Source: Lachnospiraceae bacterium (GTDB lineage Bacteria; Bacillota_A; Clostridia; Lachnospirales; Lachnospiraceae). Taken from it: a DNA stretch of 47,819 nucleotides. Positions 35,495 through 42,964 of the stretch are shown piece after piece. Under the pieces are notes generated by a model, which made no database searches, was not told where the DNA came from, and was given only the letters and a program-made list of their open reading frames with translations. Location of the stretch: contig JAFOYH010000015.1 of the NCBI GenBank assembly GCA_017391465.1, positions 1 through 47,819 on the forward strand, read 5' to 3'. The number at the start of each line of letters is the position of its first letter. Positions within the stretch are counted from its first letter, which is position 1. A program made the position numbers and the translations under genes.

Positions 35495-36175
35495 ATGGAA
35501 CAGTACAAGAAAGAGTTTATTGAATTTATGGTAGAAAGTGATGTTCTTAAATTTGGTGAATTCACATTAAAGAGCGGTAGAAAATCTCCATTTTTCATGA
35601 ATGCAGGTGCATATGTCACTGGATCTCAGTTAAAGAGACTTGGAGAATATTATGCAAAAGCTATTCACAGCACATACGGTGATGATTTTGACGTGTTATT
35701 TGGACCAGCTTATAAAGGAATTCCATTAGCAGTTGTAACAGCTATGGCTTACAGTGAATTATACGGCAAGGAAGTACGTTACTGTTCTGACCGTAAAGAA
35801 GAAAAAGATCATGGTGCAGATAAGGGCAGTTTCCTTGGAAGCAGCTTAAAAGACGGAGATCGTGTTGTTATGATTGAAGACGTTACAACTTCTGGTAAAT
35901 CCATGGAAGAAACTGTTCCAAAAGTTAAAGGTGCTGCGAACGTAGAGATCGTTGGTCTTATGGTATCCTTAAATCGTATGGAAGTTGGCAAAGGCGGCGA
36001 GAAATATGCACTTGATGAAGTAAAAGATTTATATGGCTTTGAAACGGGTGCGATCGTTTCCATGGCAGATGTTGTTGAATGTCTTTACAATAAAGAATGT
36101 CAGGGAAAAGTGCTTATTGACGATACATTAAAAGCTGCCATTGACGCATATTATGAAAAGTATGGTGCGAAATAA
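35495..36175 (+). CDS. pyrE: Orotate phosphoribosyltransferase
   Basis: 226 residues. FTLKSGRKSPFF binds orotate, and DRVVMIEDVTTSGKSM is the PRPP loop. It turns orotate and PRPP into OMP, the substrate of PyrF. I take the ATG at 35495, eight bases after AGGAGG; an ATG at 35489 is only two bases from that site. The last bases hold the ribosome site of a 50-residue membrane protein. Confidence 0.95.
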   Translation: MEQYKKEFIEFMVESDVLKFGEFTLKSGRKSPFFMNAGAYVTGSQLKRLGEYYAKAIHSTYGDDFDVLFGPAYKGIPLAVVTAMAYSELYGKEVRYCSDRKEEKDHGADKGSFLGSSLKDGDRVVMIEDVTTSGKSMEETVPKVKGAANVEIVGLMVSLNRMEVGKGGEKYALDEVKDLYGFETGAIVSMADVVECLYNKECQGKVLIDDTLKAAIDAYYEKYGAK

Positions 36176-36189
36176 AAGGAGGCAACTCT

Positions 36190-36342
36190 ATGGACGAAAA
36201 ACTCTTTAAGACAATGGGACGTATTGGCGGTGCCAATATTGCCATGGGCGTTATTTGTATCGTTATTGGTGTCGTTGTGGGTGTTTTATCTATTATTTGC
36301 GGTGGCAAACTTTTAAAAGACAAGAATAATTTGTTATTCTAA
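36190..36342 (+). CDS. Predicted 50-residue single-span membrane protein
   Basis: A short gene after pyrE with an excellent ribosome site (AAAAGGAGG, about seven bases before ATG). The protein has a charged start (MDEKLFKTMGRIGG), one strongly hydrophobic segment of ~24 residues rich in Val/Ile/Gly, then KLLKDKNNLLF. It is probably the last gene of the pyr transcript, with a terminator just after. I do not recognise a family; similar tiny proteins at operon ends are easily missed by annotation. Confidence 0.7.
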   Translation: MDEKLFKTMGRIGGANIAMGVICIVIGVVVGVLSIICGGKLLKDKNNLLF

Positions 36343-36361
36343 TTGAAAGTTCGATTATTAA

Positions 36362-36393
36362 ACAAAAGAAAAAGGACATTATGTCCTTTTCTT
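36362..36393 (+). terminator. Terminator of the pyr operon
   Basis: ACAAAAGAAAAAGGACA pairs with TGTCCTTTTCTTTTGT with one bulged A, followed by TTTTT. A long strong hairpin, 20 bases after the 50-residue gene. Confidence 0.9.
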
Positions 36394-36434
36394 TTGTTTT
36401 TTCGATTCTAAAAGGATATAAGAAGGGTTCGATT

Positions 36435-36893
36435 ATGAAAAAGAAAATTCAATGGGGTACCGTTGTATTTCTTATATTATATTTGGTTGTTTTGGTTTAT
36501 GTTTGTTTGTTGAGTGAAGTCTATGGCCGTACTGAAATGCAGAATATATATCATTATAATCTCATACCGTTTCGCGAGATTATGCGATTTTATACATATA
36601 GAGAACTTGTCGGCATGGAGGCCTTTGTTTTAAATCTGTTTGGTAATGTGATTGCCTTTGTCCCGTTTGGATTCATGATGCCGATTCTGAAAATGAAATA
36701 TCGATATAGTAAAAGAGTTATTGGGATGACTTTTTTCTTAAGTTTAACCGTGGAATGTATCCAGCTGCTGACCCGTGTCGGCTCATTTGATGTTGATGAT
36801 CTGATCTTAAACACATTGGGAGGGGTTTTGGGGTTTGGAATGTTTCATGTTATGAATTGGATAAGGAGGCGTTGGTTTGAGCCGTTCAAATAA
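36435..36893 (+). CDS. VanZ-like family membrane protein
   Basis: 152 residues with four hydrophobic segments. The conserved parts are NLIPFREI near the first loop, NLFGNVIAFVPFGFMMP and LTVECIQLLTRVGSFDVDDLILNTLGGVLG. VanZ relatives are membrane proteins of unclear role, linked to glycopeptide (teicoplanin) resistance in enterococci. AGAAGGG lies seven bases before the ATG at 36435. An earlier in-frame ATG at 36381 falls inside the terminator and is rejected. It overlaps the next gene. Confidence 0.85.
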   Translation: MKKKIQWGTVVFLILYLVVLVYVCLLSEVYGRTEMQNIYHYNLIPFREIMRFYTYRELVGMEAFVLNLFGNVIAFVPFGFMMPILKMKYRYSKRVIGMTFFLSLTVECIQLLTRVGSFDVDDLILNTLGGVLGFGMFHVMNWIRRRWFEPFK

Positions 36894-37215
36894 AGTTTAC
36901 AGTTTTACAAAAGTTCGCAAAAAACGGACTCAGTCAGGGGTTGTTGCGCTGGCTGTTGGTATTGAATCACTGGCCGTTTTGCTATTGTTGATTTGTTATG
37001 GTATTTATAAAGCGGGACAAATGTCAGGGGCCATTTGTTATCTTCCGTATATATTGTTTGTTGCATGCGTTATCTGTGCAGTGAAAACCAATATCGACAG
37101 AGAACGTATTGATGTGTCCGGGAATTATTTGCGGGCTGGACATCGTCTTTGTGTGGTTTCTGCATGGATTCATGCATTTATCTTTTTTGTTGGAATATAT
37201 CAGATTATTATGTAG
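36877..37215 (+). CDS. Small uncharacterised membrane protein
   Basis: 112 residues from a TTG at 36877-36879, seven bases after AAGGAGG; no better ATG exists. It overlaps the VanZ-like gene by 17 bases. Basic start (MSRSNKVYSFTKVRKKRTQS), then three hydrophobic segments. It recalls short lachnospiral membrane proteins of the DUF6142 kind, but I am not sure of that family. It is 12 bases before the M29-like gene and likely cotranscribed. Confidence 0.7.
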   Translation: MSRSNKVYSFTKVRKKRTQSGVVALAVGIESLAVLLLLICYGIYKAGQMSGAICYLPYILFVACVICAVKTNIDRERIDVSGNYLRAGHRLCVVSAWIHAFIFFVGIYQIIM

Positions 37216-37227
37216 AAAGAGAGATGG

Positions 37228-39315
37228 ATGGTAAAAATGTTAGAAAAAGATAGCTTTTTATATGAACGCATGGATCTTGCAATTACACGTATTGGTGAAA
37301 TCGGAAAGGAACAGTTAGGCGTTAGTGATGAAACATTTCCGTGGGAGAATTATTTTGTTCAGCTTTCCGAATGGATGAAAAATGTTTATGTCTTTATAGA
37401 AAAAAATGAAAATGGTGATGTGAAAACATGGTCTCTGGAAGCATGGAAGGAATTTTACAGTCGTGTTTTCGCACCAATTCGAGAGAAATATGAGACGAGT
37501 TATGCCAATCCAAATGTGACAGAAAAGGCCTTCGGTTTGGAATATGGTAAGATTCTGTCTGTATTGGCCAGTGAAATTTATCGAAGTTTCTCATGGTATA
37601 TGATGGGCAATTATGAAGCTGTTGTTTCTTTATGGGAATTGTTTGTCGAAATGTATACGGCTTTTGTTTATAGTGCGGAAGAGCATCATTTGCCAAAGGT
37701 GGAAGATCTTGAAAAATCTTTCTATTGGTATGTCAGTGACTACAGTGATGAGATGGTTTCCTGGCGCTTGCATGAACAGTATGAACCGAATTTTTCTCCT
37801 ATTAAGTCGATTTTAATGAATGCAGATTTGACGGATTTAAGATATTTGTATTTGTTTGGTGAATATGTTTCGGATGTGGAAATTGGAACAGCGATGCATA
37901 TGAATGCTTTAAGTCAGGAAGCGATTGACTGTATGGCAGATACGTTTGTCGATGGTTATTTGCGCGGCTTTGAAGTGATGCGCGTGCCATTGGACAAAAA
38001 AAAATATGTGACAGTCAGAGGCAGCATGGGATTTGAACGTGTGCTTCGAAGTGCCGTGAATAAATTCCGTGAACATGGATTAGAGCCGGTGTTTTTCCCT
38101 GCATCAACGACATTGCTGAGTCGCCGTCAGGTGCGTATTGGTTATCAGGGAAAAAGTCCGAATGCTCAGTATGATTTTGATCATTGCAAGGATAAAGCTC
38201 TTGTATATGACCGACAGCTTGCCAACCGTCATTTAGAAGTGCTGAAAAAAGCTTTTGAAGAATGTAAGGAATGGACAGGAACCAATGCGGGACCGGCATG
38301 TTTCGAAACGTTTGGTGAAGCACCATTAGAACCGGTTATGAAACCGGCGGCATGTCATTACAATGCAAAACAGCAGAAGCTAGAAGCAGAATTTTCAAAT
38401 CTTCAGGCTGCATTAACGGAGCAATATATTAAGAGCTCTGAGATCAGTTTCACAATTATTGCATTTCCAACACCGGATATTGGAGAAAATTACACAGAAA
38501 TATTTGATGAGATCATGAAAGTGAATACATTAGACAATGATATGTACCGGGAGATCCAGCAGAAGATTATCGATGCCCTGGATCAGGGGGAATATGTTTA
38601 TGTTCGTGGAAAGGCACCGAATAAGACAGCTATGAAAGTATGTCTTCATACACTTTCGGATTCGGAACATGAAACCTTGTTTGAAAATTGTTGTGCCGAT
38701 GTGAATATTCCTGTAGGTGAAGTATTTACAAGTCCGAAACTCACTGGAACAGAAGGTCTTCTTCATTTGCCGGGTGTCTTCTTAAATGATATTTTCTTTA
38801 AGGATCTGATGCTTCGTTTTGTTGATGGAAAGGTAGCAAGTTTTAATTGTGGAAATACCGAGGACGAAGCGGCAAATCTTCGATTAGTGAAAGATTATCT
38901 TTTGGCTGGAAGGGATACTTTGCCATTGGGAGAGTTTGCTATTGGAACGAACACGACAGCGTATGCAGCGGCTGAAAAATATAACATGGTGGATCGACTT
39001 CCAATTTTGATTGTCGAAAAAATGGGACCTCATTTTGCCATTGGTGACACCTGTTATTCCCGTTCGGAAGACCATAAAGTTTATAATCCAAATGGTAAGG
39101 AAATTATTGCTCGTGAGAATGAAATTTCTGCTCGAAGACATGAAGAAGGATTTGAAGCCTACTTTAACTGTCATACAGATATTACCATTCCTTATGATGA
39201 AATCGCGGAGATTGTTGTAGTCGATAAGTATGAAAACATGATTCCAATCATACGTGATGGACGATTTGTTTTAGACGGAACCGAAGCACTCAATATTCCG
39301 CTTAATAAGGATTGA
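37228..39315 (+). CDS. M29-type (AmpS/PepS) aminopeptidase-like protein with N-terminal extension
   Basis: 695 residues, against about 410 for ordinary M29 peptidases. The C-terminal ~445 residues contain the M29 metal and catalytic set: Glu498 (PVGEVFTSP), Glu569 (PLGEFAIGTN), His602 and Tyr610 (MGPHFAIGDTCY), and His649/Asp651 (CHTDITIP). Residues 1 to ~250 are a soluble, helix-like region rich in Trp, Tyr and Glu with no motif I know. Likely a dimeric metal aminopeptidase acting in the cytoplasm, the extension modifying access or partner binding. An ATG at 37237 is an alternative start. A strong terminator follows. Confidence 0.82.
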   Translation: MVKMLEKDSFLYERMDLAITRIGEIGKEQLGVSDETFPWENYFVQLSEWMKNVYVFIEKNENGDVKTWSLEAWKEFYSRVFAPIREKYETSYANPNVTEKAFGLEYGKILSVLASEIYRSFSWYMMGNYEAVVSLWELFVEMYTAFVYSAEEHHLPKVEDLEKSFYWYVSDYSDEMVSWRLHEQYEPNFSPIKSILMNADLTDLRYLYLFGEYVSDVEIGTAMHMNALSQEAIDCMADTFVDGYLRGFEVMRVPLDKKKYVTVRGSMGFERVLRSAVNKFREHGLEPVFFPASTTLLSRRQVRIGYQGKSPNAQYDFDHCKDKALVYDRQLANRHLEVLKKAFEECKEWTGTNAGPACFETFGEAPLEPVMKPAACHYNAKQQKLEAEFSNLQAALTEQYIKSSEISFTIIAFPTPDIGENYTEIFDEIMKVNTLDNDMYREIQQKIIDALDQGEYVYVRGKAPNKTAMKVCLHTLSDSEHETLFENCCADVNIPVGEVFTSPKLTGTEGLLHLPGVFLNDIFFKDLMLRFVDGKVASFNCGNTEDEAANLRLVKDYLLAGRDTLPLGEFAIGTNTTAYAAAEKYNMVDRLPILIVEKMGPHFAIGDTCYSRSEDHKVYNPNGKEIIARENEISARRHEEGFEAYFNCHTDITIPYDEIAEIVVVDKYENMIPIIRDGRFVLDGTEALNIPLNKD

Positions 39316-39333
39316 TTAGCTATATTTATAAGT

Positions 39334-39370
39334 ACAAAAAAAAGACCTATTTTTGGGTCTTTTTTTGTTT
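39334..39370 (+). terminator. Terminator after the M29-like gene
   Basis: ACAAAAAAAAGACC and GGTCTTTTTTTGT form a long stem with one unpaired base and a loop of about eight, followed by T-rich DNA. Confidence 0.88.
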
Positions 39371-39378
39371 TGGAAGTA

Positions 39379-39407
39379 TTGACGTAAATAAATGGGACGG
39401 TTAAAAT
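39379..39407 (+). promoter_or_regulatory. Promoter of purM-purN-purD
   Basis: TTGACG (39379-39384), 17 bases, TAAAAT (39402-39407). The predicted start is near 39414, six bases before a 12-bp stem-loop (39420-39460; arms AAATGATA/TATCATTT extended by TTTT/AAAA past one bulged G). A second small hairpin (39466-39479) sits just before the ribosome site. Confidence 0.7.
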
Positions 39408-39499
39408 GAAAATAGAATAAAATGATATTTTGTGTCTAAGTGGCAGAAAAAGTATCATTTATTAGATGTACTAATACATTGATCAGGAGGAAAATAATT

Positions 39500-40525
39500 A
39501 TGGATTACAAGAACGCAGGCGTTGATATTGAAGCTGGATACGAATCAGTGAAATTAATGAAAAAATTTGTTCAGAGAACAATGAGACCAGAAGTGCTTAC
39601 AGACATCGGCGGATTTTCCGGTGCGTTTTCACTTGATAAATTTAAAAATATGGAAGAACCTACATTGGTTTCTGGCACAGACGGTGTTGGTACAAAATTA
39701 AAACTGGCATTTATTATGGATAAACACAACACAGTAGGTATCGACTGTGTAGCTATGTGTGTAAACGATATTGCATGTGCAGGTGGCGAACCATTATTCT
39801 TCCTCGACTATATTGCATGTGGTAAAAACTTCCCTGAAAAGATCGCTGATATTGTTAGCGGCGTTGCAGAAGGATGTGTTCAGTCTGAAGCTGCTCTTAT
39901 CGGTGGAGAAACAGCAGAAATGCCAGGTTTCTATCCGGAAGACGAATACGATCTTGCAGGTTTTGCAGTAGGTATCGTTGATAAAAAAGATCTAATTACA
40001 GGTAAGGAATTAAAAGGCGGCGAAACACTTATCGGTATCGCATCTTCCGGTGTACACAGCAACGGTTTCTCCCTCGTGCGTAAGATTTTTGATATGACAA
40101 AAGAATCCTTAAATACATATTATGACTGTCTTGGAAAAACACTTGGTGAAGCACTTTTAGCACCAACAAAGATTTATGTTAAAGCATTAAAGAGCCTTAA
40201 AAATGGCGGTGTTAAAGTCAAAGCATGCAGCCATATCACAGGTGGCGGTTTCTACGAAAACATTCCAAGAATGCTTCCGGAAGGTGTTCATGCAGTGGTT
40301 CGCAAAGATTCTTATGAAGTACCTGCAATCTTCAAATTAATGGCTGAAAAAGGCAATGTTGAAGAAAAAGTTATGTATAACACATATAACATGGGTATTG
40401 GTATGATTATCGCTGTAGATCCTGCAGATACAGAAAAAGCATTAGCATTACTTGCAGAAGCTGGAGAAACAGCTTACGTTGTTGGAGAAACAGTGGAAGG
40501 TGAAGCAGGAGTGACATTATGTTAA
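39500..40525 (+). CDS. purM: Phosphoribosylformylglycinamidine cyclo-ligase (AIR synthetase)
   Basis: 341 residues from the ATG at 39500, which follows CAGGAGG by nine bases and gives the usual [13 protein letters not shown] start. [30 protein letters not shown] segment and [11 protein letters not shown] are family signatures. It closes the imidazole ring of AIR with ATP. The frame runs back to 39440, but without ribosome site or family match. It overlaps purN by seven bases. Confidence 0.95.
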   Translation: MDYKNAGVDIEAGYESVKLMKKFVQRTMRPEVLTDIGGFSGAFSLDKFKNMEEPTLVSGTDGVGTKLKLAFIMDKHNTVGIDCVAMCVNDIACAGGEPLFFLDYIACGKNFPEKIADIVSGVAEGCVQSEAALIGGETAEMPGFYPEDEYDLAGFAVGIVDKKDLITGKELKGGETLIGIASSGVHSNGFSLVRKIFDMTKESLNTYYDCLGKTLGEALLAPTKIYVKALKSLKNGGVKVKACSHITGGGFYENIPRMLPEGVHAVVRKDSYEVPAIFKLMAEKGNVEEKVMYNTYNMGIGMIIAVDPADTEKALALLAEAGETAYVVGETVEGEAGVTLC

Positions 40526-41148
40526 GAGTTGCAGTTCTTGTATCCGGTGGAGGTACAAATCTTCAGGCCATTATTGATCGTATTGAAGATGGTACAATTA
40601 AAAATACAGAAATTGCCATGGTCATTTCCAATAATCCAAATGCAAAGGCTTTAACACGTGCAGTGAATCATGGAATTCCGGCTCAGTGCATTTCACCGAA
40701 GACATTTGAAACACGTGAGCAATTTAATCAGGTGCTTTTAAATACATTGGTTGAATTGAACGTGGATCTGATTGTCCTTGCCGGATTTATGGTGGTCATT
40801 CCACCGGAAATGATCCGTACATTTAGAAATCGTATTATTAATGTACATCCATCCCTGATTCCATCGTTCTGTGGAACCGGATATTATGGTCTTCGTGTTC
40901 ATGAGGCTGCTTTAGCACGTGGTGTGAAAGTCAGTGGTGCAACGGTTCATTTTGTGGATGAAGGTACAGATACGGGTCCGATTATCTTACAGAAAGCCGT
41001 TGAAGTGAAAACAGGAGATACACCGGAAGTTCTTCAGCGTCGTATTATGGAAGAAGCAGAATGGAAGATTATGCCAAAGGCAATTGATCTCATTGCTGCA
41101 GGTAAAGTAAATGTTGTGGATGGTCATGTGATCATAGAGGAGGAATAA
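40519..41148 (+). CDS. purN: Phosphoribosylglycinamide formyltransferase
   Basis: 209 residues. [16 protein letters not shown] starts the Rossmann fold; [18 protein letters not shown] has the catalytic Asn/His; [14 protein letters not shown] has the catalytic Asp. It formylates GAR using 10-formyl-tetrahydrofolate, so it depends on the folate pathway encoded earlier in this window. It overlaps purM and is one base before purD. Confidence 0.95.
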   Translation: MLRVAVLVSGGGTNLQAIIDRIEDGTIKNTEIAMVISNNPNAKALTRAVNHGIPAQCISPKTFETREQFNQVLLNTLVELNVDLIVLAGFMVVIPPEMIRTFRNRIINVHPSLIPSFCGTGYYGLRVHEAALARGVKVSGATVHFVDEGTDTGPIILQKAVEVKTGDTPEVLQRRIMEEAEWKIMPKAIDLIAAGKVNVVDGHVIIEEE

Positions 41149-41149
41149 C

Positions 41150-42421
41150 ATGAAAGTTCTGATTGTTGGAAGTGGCGGCAGAGAACATGCAATTGCATGG
41201 AAAGTTTCTCAGAGCAAACGTGTCGAAAAGATTTATTGTGCACCAGGGAATGCTGGTATTGAAGAATATGCAGAATGTGTTAACATTGGTGCCATGGAAT
41301 TTGATAAATTAACTGCATTTGCCATGGAAAATGAAATCGATCTTACAATCATCGGTATGGATGATCCACTGGTAGGCGGTGTTGTTGATGCTTTTGAAGA
41401 AAAAGGTTTAAGAGTTTTTGGTCCAAGAAAACTTGCCGCAATGATTGAAGGATCAAAAGCATTTTCTAAAGACTTAATGAAAAAATACAACATTCCAACA
41501 GCTGCATATGAAAATTTTGATGATGCAAAGGCTGCATTGGAATATCTTGAAACAGCGAAGATGCCAATCGTTCTTAAAGCAGATGGTCTTGCACTTGGAA
41601 AAGGTGTTTTAATCTGCAACACACTTGAAGAGGCAAAAGAAGGCGTTAAGTCCATTATGGAAGACAAACAGTTTGGCTCTGCAGGTAACCGTATGGTTGT
41701 TGAAGAATTTATGACAGGTCGTGAAGTGTCTGTGCTTTGTTTCTGTGATGGAACAAACGTGGTTCCAATGACTTCTGCACAGGATCATAAACGTGCACTC
41801 GATGGTGATCAGGGACTTAACACAGGTGGCATGGGTACATTTTCTCCAAGTCCATTCTATACACCGGAAATTGCAGCATTCTGTGAAGAAAAAATTTATA
41901 AGCCAACGATGGCTGCTATGAAAGCTGAAGGCAGAGATTTTGTTGGCATTCTGTTTGTTGGTCTTATGCTTACAGCAGATGGTCCAAAGGTATTGGAATA
42001 CAATGCACGTTTTGGGGATCCTGAAACACAGGTTGTACTTCCAAGAATGAAAACAGATATCGTTGATGTGTTTGAAGCTTGTATCGATGGTAAATTGGAT
42101 GAAATCAACCTTGAATTTGAAGACAATGCAGCTGTTTGTGTTGTTCTCGCATCCGATGGTTATCCGGTGAAATATGATAAAGGTTTTGTAATCAGCGGTC
42201 TTGAAACGTTTAAAGAACATGAAGGATACTACTGCTTCCATGCGGGTACAAAACGTACAGATGCGGGTATTGTGACGAATGGCGGACGTGTTCTTGGTGT
42301 CACAGCAAAGGGCGCAGATCTTAAAGAAGCCCGTGCAAATGCATATAAAGCAACGGAATGGGTAAGTTTTGAAAATAAATACATGCGTCATGATATTGGG
42401 AAAGCGATTGATGAAGCATAA
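41150..42421 (+). CDS. purD: Phosphoribosylamine-glycine ligase (GAR synthetase)
   Basis: 423 residues, ATP-grasp. KVLIVGSGGREHAIAWK start, VLKADGLALGKGVLIC ATP loop, GGMGTFSPSPFY and LEYNARFGDPETQVVLPRM. It joins glycine to phosphoribosylamine, the second step of purine synthesis. AGAGGAGGA lies before the ATG. A terminator follows. The other pur genes (purF, purE, purC, purH, purL) are not in the window. Confidence 0.96.
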   Translation: MKVLIVGSGGREHAIAWKVSQSKRVEKIYCAPGNAGIEEYAECVNIGAMEFDKLTAFAMENEIDLTIIGMDDPLVGGVVDAFEEKGLRVFGPRKLAAMIEGSKAFSKDLMKKYNIPTAAYENFDDAKAALEYLETAKMPIVLKADGLALGKGVLICNTLEEAKEGVKSIMEDKQFGSAGNRMVVEEFMTGREVSVLCFCDGTNVVPMTSAQDHKRALDGDQGLNTGGMGTFSPSPFYTPEIAAFCEEKIYKPTMAAMKAEGRDFVGILFVGLMLTADGPKVLEYNARFGDPETQVVLPRMKTDIVDVFEACIDGKLDEINLEFEDNAAVCVVLASDGYPVKYDKGFVISGLETFKEHEGYYCFHAGTKRTDAGIVTNGGRVLGVTAKGADLKEARANAYKATEWVSFENKYMRHDIGKAIDEA

Positions 42422-42444
42422 TTTGAGAGAATGATACGAGAGAG

Positions 42445-42473
42445 AAAGAGTCGAATGATTTCGGCTCTTTTTT
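42445..42473 (+). terminator. Terminator of the pur operon
   Basis: AAAGAGTCGA pairs with TCGGCTCTTT (one G-T pair), loop ATGATT, followed by TTT. Confidence 0.88.
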
Positions 42474-42499
42474 GCTTAATTAAAGAAACGAATCCGTCA

Positions 42500-42541
42500 T
42501 TGACATAAGGTGACAACTGTTATAATATAGGTATAACAGTT
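42500..42541 (+). promoter_or_regulatory. gntR-clpC promoter with perfect palindromic operator
   Basis: TTGACA (42500-42505) with TATAAT (42521-42526; 15-base spacer) or TAATAT (42523-42528; 17-base spacer). A perfect 10-bp inverted repeat, AACTGTTATA (42515-42524) and TATAACAGTT (42532-42541), lies over the -10 box. This form fits GntR-family binding and indicates self-repression by the product of the next gene. Confidence 0.8.
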
Positions 42542-42579
42542 AGATATACGTTAAAGAAAAGATAGGATTCGGTGATGAT

Positions 42580-42951
42580 ATGATAATAGAAATCGATTTT
42601 AATAGTGATGAAGCTATTTATATTCAGTTGCGTAACCAGATCATTATGGGAATTGCTACATCACAGCTTGTGGCGGGAGATTCACTTCCATCGGTACGTC
42701 AGTTGGCGGATCATATTGGAATTAATATGCATACCGTGAATAAGGCATACTCGGTATTGCGTCAGGAAGGTTATATTAAATTGGATCGCCGTAAAGGAGC
42801 TGTCATAGCCATTGATTATGATCAGGTATTGGCATCCAGACATATCATGGGAATGCTTCAGCCGATTTTAGCAGAGGCGATTTGTAAGAATATTAGCAGA
42901 GAAGATATTCATGACATGGTGGATGTGATTTATCATTCGCTAAGAGGTTAA
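42580..42951 (+). CDS. GntR-family regulator, YtrA-type
   Basis: 123 residues. A winged helix-turn-helix at ~12-78 (GDSLPSVRQLADHIGINMHTVNKAYSVLRQEGYI) and a short C-terminal helical tail of about 40 residues, the form of the YtrA subgroup, which has no large effector domain. YtrA-type regulators usually sit before ABC transporters and respond to membrane or antibiotic stress. Here the partner is clpC, 13 bases downstream. It probably binds the palindrome at its own promoter. The ATG at 42580 follows GGTGATG closely. Confidence 0.9.
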   Translation: MIIEIDFNSDEAIYIQLRNQIIMGIATSQLVAGDSLPSVRQLADHIGINMHTVNKAYSVLRQEGYIKLDRRKGAVIAIDYDQVLASRHIMGMLQPILAEAICKNISREDIHDMVDVIYHSLRG

Positions 42952-42964
42952 CAGGAGGTTGATT

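Noticed and set aside
36381..36434. Longer start for the VanZ-like protein
   Set aside because: The ATG is inside the strong terminator hairpin of the pyr operon; the ATG at 36435 has AGAAGGG upstream.
36435..37215. VanZ-like gene as a sign of a glycopeptide resistance cluster
   Set aside because: No vanA/vanB ligase, vanH, vanX or two-component system nearby; VanZ-like proteins are common in ordinary chromosomes.
39440..39499. Longer start for PurM
   Set aside because: No ribosome site, and the added residues are not PurM-like; CAGGAGG serves the ATG at 39500.
39408..39499. Purine riboswitch before purM
   Set aside because: The three-way-junction core bases are not present; only simple hairpins are seen.
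41609..42391. 260-codon open frame on the minus strand inside purD
   Set aside because: Rich in Cys, His, Phe and Ile, the typical look of an antisense shadow; purD is fully intact on the plus strand.
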